Source: Crocinitomicaceae bacterium
GTDB lineage: Bacteria > Bacteroidota > Bacteroidia > Flavobacteriales_G > Salibacteraceae
Assembly: GCA_002713215.1 (NCBI GenBank)
Contig: PAVO01000042.1
Coordinates: 62,001-126,000, forward strand
Direction: 5' to 3'
DNA length: 64,000 nt
Part shown: positions 1 to 10,000 of the stretch, piece by piece
Layout of the letters: each line of letters opens with the position of its first letter
Numbering within the stretch: the first letter of the stretch is position 1
Position numbers and translations under genes: made by a program
Notes under the pieces: generated by a model
The model's input: only the letters and a program-made list of their open reading frames with translations
Told to the model about the DNA's origin: nothing
Databases searched by the model: none

Positions 1-2414
1 CAACGAACAGAATTGATACGGTTAGACTTGGTAAAATCAATACTTCAATAGGTGGTAACTTTACTTTTAAGTTGATCACAAGCCTTTCTGGTGATCAGAG
101 AAAGGAGAATGATACCCTGGAGATTACAGGACATAAAATATTTAAGTCTCCCAGGAACCCTGTGGTTGGTAACAATATTGTTGTTTGTAATAACATTGAT
201 ACCGGATTGTTTGCCAATACCAATGCGAATCGGGTATACTGGTATGAACACCCCGATAGTGCATCGTTTTATACTGGAGATACACTTGTAGTTAACAAGA
301 ATAGCAGAGATACGTTGTGGGTTCGAGGTTCTGATGATTATAAATCAAGGCTTGGAATACTAAATAATAGCGTTGGATTTGGTAACTACCTAACCGTTAA
401 TTCAAACTATGGATTAAGGTTTGATGTTGTTAAAACATTGACTATCGATACAGTTACGGTGTATCAGCAAACAGCTGGAAATGTTAGGGTCAGGTTATAC
501 AGTTCCGGGGGTACAACCTTGGAGGATACAACTTTTGCAGTAAATTCTGCAGGTATTGCAAAACTCCCAATTGGATTTAAGGTAATTCCGGGTAAAGGTT
601 ATAAACTAGATGCTACCGGTTCAAACACCAGGTTATATTATACATATAGTGGAGTAAATTATCCTTATCGTGATATTGATTCGGCCATATTTATTACGGC
701 AGCTTCGAATGGTTCTACCAGACAATACTACTTCTTCTACGATTGGAAAATAAGTGTAGAAGGTTGTGAGTCTGATTTGGTAAAAGTTCCTATTGATGTC
801 CGTCCTTCATTAACGGTCAATATTGGTCCGGATACAGGGTATTGTGTTGGTTCTACATTTAATTATACGCTTAATGCAACCACTACAGGTGGCGTTGTAT
901 ATAAATGGCAAAACAATACTACCGCTGCAACTTATACGGTAAACAGCGGCGGAACATATTGGGTAGATGTTACTTCCGGTAATGGTTGTGTTAGCAGGGA
1001 TTCTGTTGTAGTATCTGTCGTGCCAATTCCAACGGTTACATTTACTGGTGGACATTATTGTACGAACCAGGGTGGACTGGCTATTAATGGAAGTCCCGGA
1101 CCAGGAAGAATATCCGGCTCGGGTGTTTCAAATAACCTGTATTACCCAGGTGTAGTTGGAGTTGGAAGTCATAGTTTAACATATACTTATACAGACAGTA
1201 TTGGTTGCTCGAATAGTGCTGTGGGAACCATGGTTGTGGATACGGCACCGGCAGTAACTTTAACGCCACCCCCGACTATTTGTCAAAATAAATTATCCGT
1301 TCCTTTGTCCGGAGGTGCTCCAGCTGGAGGTTACTACTTCGGTAAAAACATTCAGGGAAATAAAATTCTTCCCAAGACCCTGGGAGTAGATACTATAAAC
1401 TACGTGTATTACTCACTAAATGGATGTCATGATACTGCTCAAAAGACAGTGACTATCATTTCATCTCCTCAAGTTACGTGGGCAAATATCCCTGATCAGT
1501 GTCAAAATACTCCACCATTTACATTAAATGGTAGTCCGGCAGGTGGAATCTATTCGGGCCCAGGTATATCAGGTAGTACTTATGATCCTGCAGCTGGTGG
1601 TGTAGGTCTTCAGAAATTGTCCTACACCGTTACCGGAGGAAATGGTTGTTCTACTGTTGAAACAAAAGAGGTTAGGGTATATCCAAAACCTTATGTAAGC
1701 TTTGGAAGTCTGGTGAGTGCATGTGAGCACGAAAAGACCTATAAATTAGTTACTGGTGGCCCAGGTGGTGGAACTTATTCCGGCGCTCATGTTGATCCGG
1801 TAACCAGAACCTTTGATGTTCAGGCTGCAGGACCAGGAACTTATCCAATTGTTTATATGAGGAGCAATCAATACGGTTGTAAGGATTCACTTACGCAGAA
1901 TCTGGTTATTAATCCTACACCCAAAGCAAATTTTGGTGGAGATAAGCAAATTTGTGGTGGTCAAACTGTAACACTAGATGCTCAAAACACAGGAGGCAAG
2001 TTCCTTTGGAATACTGGTGATACAACACAAACTCTGACTATAAGTGGAAATTCGGGTAGCTTTATCGTAACCATTACAGCGAATGGTTGTAGAGGTGTTG
2101 ATAGTGTTAAGGTTTCTTATGAAGCTACCTGTGTTGGTATCGATCAAAAACTGCTGAACAAAGTTGGTGTTAATATTTATCCTAATCCGTCAAATGGAGT
2201 AGTTAACCTTAAAATGACCGGATTTGAAAACATGGATGTTGAGTTTGTTATTCATGCTGTCAATGGTCAAAAGGTATTTGAAGTAGATCGATCTAATTTG
2301 GATCCGGTTCACAACGATCAAATTGACCTAACCGGATTTAATGATGGAGTTTATCTCTTATATATTAATACCTCTGAGGGTAGTCTGGTTTACAGATTAA
2401 CCATAAGTAGGTAG
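1..2414 (+). CDS. T9SS-exported surface protein with Ig-like repeats (5' end outside window)
   Basis: The reading frame is open to the first base of the window (codons from position 3 have no stop), so the N-terminus and signal peptide lie upstream; the TTG at 72 is internal. From 5' to 3' it shows an Ig-like domain opened by Y-W-Y near 235, a lectin-like or jelly-roll-like insert (about 325-740), and the rest of that Ig domain ending G-C-E-S near 765. Four Ig-like repeats follow (about 1030-1925), each with P-x-G-G-x-Y-x-G and two cysteines, then a constant domain with W-N-T-G-D-T-T (about 1930-2140). The end is a type A T9SS sorting domain beginning I-Y-P-N-P (about 2165-2414). Export across the outer membrane by T9SS, with anchoring or release, is the family expectation. 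The ligand or role is unknown. It is a paralog of the next secreted gene and of the three giants downstream. Confidence 0.88.
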   Translation, partial: TNRIDTVRLGKINTSIGGNFTFKLITSLSGDQRKENDTLEITGHKIFKSPRNPVVGNNIVVCNNIDTGLFANTNANRVYWYEHPDSASFYTGDTLVVNKNSRDTLWVRGSDDYKSRLGILNNSVGFGNYLTVNSNYGLRFDVVKTLTIDTVTVYQQTAGNVRVRLYSSGGTTLEDTTFAVNSAGIAKLPIGFKVIPGKGYKLDATGSNTRLYYTYSGVNYPYRDIDSAIFITAASNGSTRQYYFFYDWKISVEGCESDLVKVPIDVRPSLTVNIGPDTGYCVGSTFNYTLNATTTGGVVYKWQNNTTAATYTVNSGGTYWVDVTSGNGCVSRDSVVVSVVPIPTVTFTGGHYCTNQGGLAINGSPGPGRISGSGVSNNLYYPGVVGVGSHSLTYTYTDSIGCSNSAVGTMVVDTAPAVTLTPPPTICQNKLSVPLSGGAPAGGYYFGKNIQGNKILPKTLGVDTINYVYYSLNGCHDTAQKTVTIISSPQVTWANIPDQCQNTPPFTLNGSPAGGIYSGPGISGSTYDPAAGGVGLQKLSYTVTGGNGCSTVETKEVRVYPKPYVSFGSLVSACEHEKTYKLVTGGPGGGTYSGAHVDPVTRTFDVQAAGPGTYPIVYMRSNQYGCKDSLTQNLVINPTPKANFGGDKQICGGQTVTLDAQNTGGKFLWNTGDTTQTLTISGNSGSFIVTITANGCRGVDSVKVSYEATCVGIDQKLLNKVGVNIYPNPSNGVVNLKMTGFENMDVEFVIHAVNGQKVFEVDRSNLDPVHNDQIDLTGFNDGVYLLYINTSEGSLVYRLTISR

Positions 2415-2436
2415 CTGGAATAGAATTTACTAAAAA

Positions 2437-2466
2437 GCCGTATGGACTTCTCCATACGGCTTTTTT
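2437..2466 (+). terminator. Rho-independent terminator
   Basis: A perfect 10-bp stem (2437-2446 with 2451-2460), a CTTC loop and six T residues follow the stop codon of the first gene by 22 bases. Confidence 0.93.
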
Positions 2467-2479
2467 ATTTTTCGGTATC

Positions 2480-2511
2480 TTGGCTAAGGTCGTTTTCTAA
2501 CCTTAATTTTG
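2480..2511 (+). promoter_or_regulatory. Bacteroidota-type promoter
   Basis: TTG at 2480-2482 (-33 element) and TAATTTTG at 2504-2511 (exact match to the -7 consensus TAnnTTTG) are separated by 21 bases. Initiation would be expected near 2518, giving a leader of about 20 bases before the ATG at 2537. It sits just behind the preceding terminator, which fits an independent transcription unit. Confidence 0.6.
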
Positions 2512-2536
2512 TTTTAGCGTATAGTTTAAAGCCGGT

Positions 2537-4582
2537 ATGAATAAAACAATTGGTGCTCTTATTTTATGTCTCCTATTTATTGGTCAATTTTCATTTGGCC
2601 AAAACGGTAGGGACCTTAAAATGGAGTCATTTGTAACACCGTTAGATAGTTGCTCAGTTGGAAATGCTTCGATAATTGTAGCAATTAAGAACAACTCATC
2701 AAAAAAAATTCTATTCTCAACCGATACATGCGTTGTACAGGTACAAACTAGTGGGGCGGTTAGTGCAAATTATTTCAAAACCTTTAATCAGGATTCACTT
2801 AATGCGATGGATACCATGCACGTGGTATTGACTACATCCTACAACAAGTCAATTGTTGGTATTCATAATTTTTTGGCTAGAGTTACTACGGCTAATGATA
2901 CGGTACCATCCAATGACACCTTGCTTCATAAATTATCAATTGATACAGCTACAGGAGCCAGCCTGGCATCGGTACCAGATTTATGTGTAAATAGTGGTCC
3001 GGTGCCGTTGATTGGGACAGGAACTCCTGTCGGTGGTACAGGAGTTTATTCCGGGGTTGGTGTGAGTGGTGCACAATTCAATCCGGCCACCTCAGGGCCC
3101 GGTAATCATCTGGCTAAGTTTGTTTATACCGATGTACATGGTTGCATCGACTCTTTTTCTATACCGATTAAAGTGGATTCGGTTCCCACAGTTGGATTAG
3201 GGAACTTTAATTCGATCTGCAAAGGGGCACCACCGATACTATTAAATTCAGGGATACCTTCCGGCGGAGTTTATTTTGGGGATAATGTTGGTTTAGGCCA
3301 GTTTGTTCCATTTAGATCTGGAATAGATACGATCTACTACACTTTTAAGGACGGTAATAATTGTTCCGATACCGTTTTTAAGACCATTGTTGTTGATACC
3401 ATTCCTGTAGTGTCATTTAGTACCCTACCAAACCTTTGTGTTAATTCACCTGCTTTTACCTTAACCGGAGGATTTCCTTTGGGTGGAGTTTATAAGGGAA
3501 ATCAAGTCAGCGGGGGAAAGTACACTCCTCTGAAAATAGGGGCGGATACCTTGCTATATGTATTTACTGACTCAAACAAGTGTAAGGATTCCGCGACCTC
3601 TATTTTAAGAGTAGATTCAGTACCAATAGTCAGCCTCAACTTTCCAATTTCGCAAACATGTACAAACTCAGGTAAAACTATGGTTGGAGGTGGTAGCCCA
3701 CAAAATGGTATTTACAAAGGCGATAAAATTGCAGGTAATTATTTTGATCCCTCCATTGGTCCTCCGGGTACTACTCAAGTCAATTATATTTTTACCGATG
3801 GCAATAATTGCAGCGATTCTGTATTTGCTTCAGTTACGGTTGATACTATCCAACCCGTTAGTATGACCTCTCTTGGAGCAATTTGCAACTACGATGATAT
3901 TACCTTATTAACAGCAGGAGCGCCTGTTGGTGGAGTATATTCGGGCAAGCATGTTAATAGTTCAACCTCTGAATTTGACCCTACCGGTGCAGTACAAGGT
4001 GCAAACATCATTACTTATACATATACCACTGCAACCGGATGCATGGATAGTGTACAAGGAAATATAATGGTGGAAGCAAATCCGGTATTTAATTTGGGGA
4101 GCGATACTGCAATTTGTGGTGATGCCTTACTCAAATTGGATATTGGTATAGCTGCTTTGGTTTACAATTGGAGTACCGGAGATTCCTCTCGATCTATCCA
4201 ACTACAAAAAAGTGCAATTGTAATTGCAAGTGCTACCGATACAAGTACCGTAACAAAATGCAGTTATAGTGATACTATTCGGGTGGATTACGACGAGGTT
4301 TGTGTTGGGCTAAATGAATTGCATAGAAGCGGCGGTGATGTTAAGCTATTTCCAAATCCAAATGATGGAGTGTTTCGAATTGAACTGAAAAACCTTGATG
4401 TTACAAAACTGGTGGTTCAGGTTCTTTCAATGGAAGGGAAGGAGGTGTATCGAGATGAATTTAATGGACAATACAAAAGCTATCAAGGTCAAATTGATTT
4501 AAAGGCGCAAACTCCAGGGGTATACATTATCAAACTAGCTTCCGAGAGGGGTGTGTTATTCGGGCGAATAATAATTAGATAG
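2537..4582 (+). CDS. T9SS-exported surface protein with five Ig-like repeats
   Basis: A 681-residue secreted protein. Residues 1-22 form a signal peptide (M-N-K-T, hydrophobic core, cleavage near F-G-Q). Residues about 24-135 look like a CARDB-like adhesion domain with the N-D-T motif typical of the linker. Five Ig-like repeats follow (about 2955-4080 in the DNA), each about 75 residues with P-x-G-G-V-Y-x-G and a pair of cysteines. Then comes a constant domain with Y-N-W-S-T-G-D and a type A T9SS sorting domain starting L-F-P-N-P-N-D-G and ending R-I-I-I-R. It has its own promoter and terminator and is the shortest complete member of the five-gene family. Binding partner unknown; a cell-surface or biofilm role is inference. 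Confidence 0.9.
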   Translation: MNKTIGALILCLLFIGQFSFGQNGRDLKMESFVTPLDSCSVGNASIIVAIKNNSSKKILFSTDTCVVQVQTSGAVSANYFKTFNQDSLNAMDTMHVVLTTSYNKSIVGIHNFLARVTTANDTVPSNDTLLHKLSIDTATGASLASVPDLCVNSGPVPLIGTGTPVGGTGVYSGVGVSGAQFNPATSGPGNHLAKFVYTDVHGCIDSFSIPIKVDSVPTVGLGNFNSICKGAPPILLNSGIPSGGVYFGDNVGLGQFVPFRSGIDTIYYTFKDGNNCSDTVFKTIVVDTIPVVSFSTLPNLCVNSPAFTLTGGFPLGGVYKGNQVSGGKYTPLKIGADTLLYVFTDSNKCKDSATSILRVDSVPIVSLNFPISQTCTNSGKTMVGGGSPQNGIYKGDKIAGNYFDPSIGPPGTTQVNYIFTDGNNCSDSVFASVTVDTIQPVSMTSLGAICNYDDITLLTAGAPVGGVYSGKHVNSSTSEFDPTGAVQGANIITYTYTTATGCMDSVQGNIMVEANPVFNLGSDTAICGDALLKLDIGIAALVYNWSTGDSSRSIQLQKSAIVIASATDTSTVTKCSYSDTIRVDYDEVCVGLNELHRSGGDVKLFPNPNDGVFRIELKNLDVTKLVVQVLSMEGKEVYRDEFNGQYKSYQGQIDLKAQTPGVYIIKLASERGVLFGRIIIR

Positions 4583-4591
4583 ACCATAAGT

Positions 4592-4615
4592 GGGGCTATT
4601 TTCAGCCCCTTTTTT
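4592..4615 (+). terminator. Rho-independent terminator
   Basis: GGGGCT (4592-4597) pairs with AGCCCC (4604-4609) around a 6-base loop, followed by six T residues, 10 bases after the stop codon of the Ig-repeat gene. Confidence 0.88.
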
Positions 4616-4632
4616 ATTTCACTTGGTTTGTA

Positions 4633-4640
4633 GATATTTG
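4633..4640 (+). promoter_or_regulatory. Possible -7 element for the peptidase gene
   Basis: GATATTTG matches TAnnTTTG at seven of eight positions (G for the first T) and lies 20 bases before the ATG at 4661. No clear -33 TTG is found at the right distance because the upstream bases belong to the terminator, so this is a weak call. Confidence 0.35.
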
Positions 4641-4660
4641 GGCACTCAAAAAAATAGCTT

Positions 4661-6700
4661 ATGAAAATTAGAGATATTATTATTTGTGGTGCAGCCACCA
4701 TTTTTATGGGGGCATGTGGACAACAAGCATCGCAGGAACCGGTAGAAAATAGTTCAGAGATGGCGTCAGAAAAAAAGGCAGAAGGTGATTTTGAATATTT
4801 GGCAGAGCAATTTGCTGATCTTAAAATAATCAGATACAAGGTGGAGAGCTTCGATCAGCTTACACCCAAGCAAAAGGAATTGGTGTATTACCTCTACCAG
4901 GTTAGTCTATCAGGCCGTGATATTATCTACGATCAAAACTACAAGCACAACCTGGTGATTCGGAAGGCATTGGAAAATATAGTTTCTACTTATTCAGGAG
5001 ATATGGAAAGCGAAGAATGGAAGAATTTTATGGTGTATACAAAAAGGGTTTGGTTTTCAAACGGGATACACCATCATTACTCAACAGCCAAACTGAAGCC
5101 GGAATGCTCTAAAGAATACTTCAATAAGTTATTGTCAGAGACCAATACTAATCTGGATGCAGGTATTGTAGACATTATGTTTGATGATGTTACAGCCATG
5201 AAAAGGGTAAACCTGGACCCACAAAAGGATTTGATAGCCGGAAGCGCAAACAACTTTTACCAAGATGGAATAACTCAGGCCGAAGTTGAAGCATATTATA
5301 CAGCCAAGATCGATAAGAATGATGCTGAGCCGATTTCTTATGGTCTTAATTCAACGATGATCAGGGATGAAAATGGCAATCTCACAGAGGATGTCTGGAA
5401 AGTAGGCGGTCGTTATTCTGCACCGATTGAAAAAATGATCTATTGGTTAGAAAAAGCCATTACGGTTGCTGAAAGTGATGACCAGCGAAAGGGATTTGAA
5501 TTACTGATTGAGTATTACAAAACCGGAGACCTAAAAATCTGGGATGATTACAACATTCAGTGGGCGAAAACCACTGGCGATGTGGTTGATTACATCAATG
5601 GGTTTATTGAAGTTTATGGAGATGCCATGGGATATCGTGCTACTTATGAGTCTATTATTCAAATCAAGGATTTCGATGCCTCCGCCCGTATGAAGGTGGT
5701 TGAAGACAATGTTCAGTGGTTTGAGGATAATTCGTCAATTGCAGAAGAGCATAAAAAGGAGAGTGTAGTTGGTGTTACCTACAAGGTAATCAATGTTGCC
5801 GTGGAAAGTGGTGATGCTTCTCCAAGTACTCCAATAGGTGTTAACCTGCCCAATGCCAACTGGATTCGCGCCAAGCATGGTTCCAAGTCGGTATCGTTAG
5901 GAAATATTGTTGAAGCATATTCTCTGGCCGGGGGTAAGTCCATGTTGAAGGAATTTTGTTATTCCGATGAAGAATTTGAAAGGGCTGATAAGCACGGTAA
6001 GCTTGCTTCAAAATTACACACCGCTTTACACGAAGTTGTGGGCCACGCTTCAGGAAAATTAGAAGAGGGAGTGGGTACCCCTAAAGAAACTTTGAAAAGT
6101 TATGCCAGCACCCTGGAAGAAGGAAGAGCTGATTTGGTTGCGCTGTATTATCTATTGGATCCAAAACTGATTGAATTGGGTTTAATGGAAAGCCTTGACG
6201 TAGGTAAGGCCGAATACGATAGCTACATTAGAAACGGACTTATGGCTCAGTTGAGAAGGCTTGACCTTGGAGATGATATTGAAGAGGCTCACATGAGGAA
6301 TCGCCAGTTGGTTGCAGCCTGGGTATACGAAAAGGGACAGGACGAAAACGTAATCGAAAAGAAGACCAAAGACGGTAAGACCTATTTTGTGGTAAATGAT
6401 TATGAAAAATTGCGTGTCTTGTTTGGTCAGTTGTTAAAGGAAATACAACGTATAAAGTCAACCGGAGACTATGATGCAGGAATGGCTTTGGTAGAAAACT
6501 ATGGGGTTAAGGTTGACCCGGTGATTCATCAAGAAGTATTGGATAGAAGCGAGAAGCTAAATATTCCTCCTTATGGTGGGTTTATAAACCCTAGAATAAT
6601 AGCTGTTGAAGAAGAAGGTAAGGTTGTGGATGTCAAAATTGAGTATCCAGCCGATTTCACTGAGCAAATGTTGGAGTATGGAAAGAATTATTCGTTCTAA
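4661..6700 (+). CDS. Dipeptidyl peptidase III family zinc metallopeptidase (M49), lipoprotein
   Basis: A 679-residue peptidase of family M49, which removes dipeptides from the N-terminus of oligopeptides. The zinc motif H-E-V-V-G-H (HExxxH) is at residues 457-462, and the second motif E-E-G-R-A-D, supplying the third zinc ligand, is at 486-491. The short gap between the motifs and the total length agree with the Bacteroides-type enzymes rather than the longer eukaryotic ones (recalled family knowledge). The N-terminus has a lipoprotein signal with lipobox F-M-G-A-C, Cys19 being the lipidation site. The mature protein is therefore membrane-anchored in the periplasm or on the surface, where it could process imported peptides. 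It stands alone between terminators inside the surface-protein cluster. The substrate cannot be read from the sequence. Confidence 0.9.
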   Translation: MKIRDIIICGAATIFMGACGQQASQEPVENSSEMASEKKAEGDFEYLAEQFADLKIIRYKVESFDQLTPKQKELVYYLYQVSLSGRDIIYDQNYKHNLVIRKALENIVSTYSGDMESEEWKNFMVYTKRVWFSNGIHHHYSTAKLKPECSKEYFNKLLSETNTNLDAGIVDIMFDDVTAMKRVNLDPQKDLIAGSANNFYQDGITQAEVEAYYTAKIDKNDAEPISYGLNSTMIRDENGNLTEDVWKVGGRYSAPIEKMIYWLEKAITVAESDDQRKGFELLIEYYKTGDLKIWDDYNIQWAKTTGDVVDYINGFIEVYGDAMGYRATYESIIQIKDFDASARMKVVEDNVQWFEDNSSIAEEHKKESVVGVTYKVINVAVESGDASPSTPIGVNLPNANWIRAKHGSKSVSLGNIVEAYSLAGGKSMLKEFCYSDEEFERADKHGKLASKLHTALHEVVGHASGKLEEGVGTPKETLKSYASTLEEGRADLVALYYLLDPKLIELGLMESLDVGKAEYDSYIRNGLMAQLRRLDLGDDIEEAHMRNRQLVAAWVYEKGQDENVIEKKTKDGKTYFVVNDYEKLRVLFGQLLKEIQRIKSTGDYDAGMALVENYGVKVDPVIHQEVLDRSEKLNIPPYGGFINPRIIAVEEEGKVVDVKIEYPADFTEQMLEYGKNYSF

Positions 6701-6723
6701 GAAAACGTAAAATCTCAAATACG

Positions 6724-6758
6724 AAGCCCGTTATTGAATTTCAATTTCGGGCTTTTTT
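6724..6758 (+). terminator. Rho-independent terminator
   Basis: AGCCCG (6725-6730) pairs with CGGGCT (6748-6753), flanked by A and T runs; the 17-base loop contains a further short complementary pair. Six T residues end it. It lies 24 bases after the peptidase stop codon. Confidence 0.85.
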
Positions 6759-7004
6759 GTTGTTCGTCGATTTATTTGATAAATTATACACTCAAATGGC
6801 GTGATTGTAAAGTCAAACAGGAGTATTATTAATCGATCTGGTGTTTTTAACAATTAATTGTCAAGAAACTTCAATGTCTTTAAAGAATAGGAATAATTGA
6901 GTGAATTTTCGTTAAAATTTAACAAAATCACAAATCAAATTATGCACCTTTTTATGCTATTAGTGTCAGAAAACCAGCAAGTTATATAAAGGTTTGGTCG
7001 CTTA
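6759..7004. other. Intergenic stretch without a gene
   Basis: This A+T-rich region between the peptidase terminator and the promoter of the first giant gene has no open frame of credible coding character on either strand. No RNA-like structure is evident by eye. It may carry regulatory sites, but none was recognised. Confidence 0.5.
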
Positions 7005-7035
7005 TTGGTATTTAACATTTTTATCCTCATATTTG
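7005..7035 (+). promoter_or_regulatory. Probable promoter of the first giant gene
   Basis: TTGG at 7005-7008 and CATATTTG at 7028-7035 (seven of eight matches to TAnnTTTG) are about 20 bases apart. The start codon at 7066 is 30 bases downstream. A GGAGGG follows at 7035-7040, too far from the ATG to act as a ribosome binding site. Confidence 0.45.
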
Positions 7036-7065
7036 GAGGGACTTTAAAATTAAAATTGTTTGAAT

Positions 7066-10000
7066 ATGAGAAAGTTTCTATCCTTAGTGCTAGTTGCATC
7101 AATTAGTATTGTAATATCTAAATCGACACAAGCTCAATATTGTACTCCTACTCATTCTTCTACGTGGGATGGAATTACCAAGGTAACTTCTACTGGAAGT
7201 GCCATTAATATTAACAAGTCAACCACTGCCAGTGCTACCCATAAAAATTATACTTCAACCGATAGTATTTCAACGGGTCCTGGCCGGACAATTAATTTGT
7301 CGATTTCTCACTATCGGGCGTTGGCCGTTTGGGTAGACTGGAATGACGATGGAGATTTTACCGATACAGGTGAACAAATGTACCGGGATGTTACTAATGT
7401 AGGAGGTGGCACAACGAACCTTAGTTTTACGGTTCCAGTAACAACTAGTACAGGTTCGCTAAGGATGCGTGTCATGAATGGATATTATTCACCTTTTTTG
7501 GCGCCATGTGGAACTTCACGATCAGGAGAATCAGAAGATTATAGAATTTATGTAGACCCTCCTAAAACCAGGGATGCGGAAATGGCAGGAATTTTTCCCA
7601 CTAATATTTGTCCGGGATCACAGGACGTAAATGTTAAGCTTACCAATAGAGGGATTGATTCAATTGCTTCCATAATTATAAAAGGTAATATTGGAACTAC
7701 CACGTTTGGACCAACTACATTCACGGGATTGGATGTAAAATATAATAAGGATACGGTGCTGAAGTTAGGTACTTTCAATTTTTCGGCAAGCTCAACCTAT
7801 AACATGCAGTTTCTATCGTATACCGTAAATGGTGCTTCCGATCAGAAAACATCAAACGATACGGCAAACTATACAGGGTTTAAAACTTCCATGGGCGGCA
7901 CATATACCATTGGTGGAACCTCGCCGGATTTTGCAACATTTAACGCGGCTAGAACAGCGCTGTATGCAAATGGTGTTTGTGCACCTGTTACCTTTAACGT
8001 TCGGTCTGGTACTTATACTGAACGAGTTGATTTCCAGGGTGCTATTAACGGATCTTCTTCTACCAATACAATTCGCTTTAGGCCGGACCCTGCAAATACT
8101 GCTTCTGCAACCCTAACCTTTAACAGTGACTATACCATTCGATTTGGTGGTGGAGTCAGTTATGTAGCATTCGATAGCCTTAATTTGGAGACCAGTGGTT
8201 TTGCCAATGTGGTTGAAATGAATTCAGCCAATGATAACATTTCATTTACTGGAAATACATTCAAAGGGCTTAATACCACAAGCTCGTCGTTTAGCTATGC
8301 CATAGTTTACGACTGGACTGGTTTAAATAATACCACTAATTTCTCCTTCATAGGCAATACAACCAATTACGGATCCATGGCAGTGTTACTGTATGGGCAA
8401 TCTACTAGCTTAGCTACCATGCAGGATGGTTTCACCATTAAAAACAATACAGTTCGAAATGCAGGGTACTTTGGTTTTTACTTAAGATATGTGAAGAACG
8501 GAACTGTAGAAGGAAATGATGTTCGCACCAGAGCTACGGGTACCGCTACGGTTACTTATGGCTTATATGGTTATTACAACTATTTTGTTGATGTAGTTTC
8601 GAATCAGTTTGTTGCATACGCATCAAGTTATACCAGAGGCTTATACTGGTACAGATGTTATGGTACTTCTTCAAACCGGGCATTATTTGCCAACAACATG
8701 TTCTCTTCTCCCAATAGCTCTACAAGCAGTAACAATTACAATTATTTCTACTACGACAACTACACTGATATTGTATTTAATAGTTTTTACGGTAAAAGAG
8801 CCTCTACCAGTACTTCAGGAGGGATGGTTTATCTTATTGGAGGTACTTCAGTGGTGTTTAGAAACAACTGTTTATTTAACGATGCTGCTGGTTATGCACT
8901 TGATTTATCAGGTTCACATACAAAATCATACAACAACTTGTACGGTGGAAGTGGCTCACGAAATGTTACCGGGGGTACCCAGGGTGCTAATGGATTGAAC
9001 ATTAATCCAAGTTATATCTCAGCGACTGATTTACATACTACTTCCATTCCGCTGTACCAAAAAGGTACTCCGTTTACGGGGGTAACGACCGATATCGATG
9101 GAGAAACACGACATGCTACCACTCCTACCATGGGGGCTGATGAATATGTCTTGGTAGCTAATGATGCCGGTGTTCAGGCCGTGGTGCTACCCACCGCATG
9201 CCCAGGTACGGTTACAGTAAAAGCCAGGATAAAAAATTATGGTGTTCAAAAGTTAGGGACGTTTGCGGCCAATTGGACTGTTAAAACGGGTTCAGGTTCT
9301 CCAGTAGTTCAAACACCGGTTAGCAATACAGATACTATTGCTATTGCTGGTGATACGCTGTTAACACTAGGTACATTTACCGTGGTTAAAGGCAGTGTTT
9401 ATGATATTAATGTTTACACTTCTTCACCCAACGGTGTTACCGATCAAAAGACCTCTAACGATACCATGGGTGTTACGGGGTATAAGTCTTCCATGAATGG
9501 TACCTATACCATTGGAGGTACTACACCTGATTTTGCAACATTTAATGCTGCACTTACCGCCTTGAAAGCTGATGGAATTTGTGCTCCAGTTGTTTTCAAC
9601 GTTCGTTCAGGTACTTACACCGAACAGGTGGATTTTAATACGGCAATTACTGGTAGTGATTCTACCAATACTATTCGCTTCCGTCCGGACCCTGCGAATA
9701 CTTCGGCTGCAACGTTGACCTTTAATAATGACTACACCATCCGATTTGGTGGAGGAGTTAGTTACGTTGCGTTTGACAGCTTAAATCTGGAAACAAGTGG
9801 ATTTGCAAATGTGGTTGAGATGAACTCCAACAACGATCACATATCATTTACCGGTAATACGTTTAAAGGAGTTAATACTACTAGTTCTTTCAACGGGTAT
9901 GCCATTGTATATGATTGGGCAGGCAGTAACAATACCACCAATTTCTCCTTCATTGGCAATACCACCAATATGGGTTCTATGGCCGTATATTTATATGGTC

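Noticed and set aside
7060-7065. TTG start two codons before the ATG of the first giant gene
   Set aside because: The ATG at 7066 gives a standard signal peptide (M-R-K-F) and ATG is favoured; the extra two residues add nothing.
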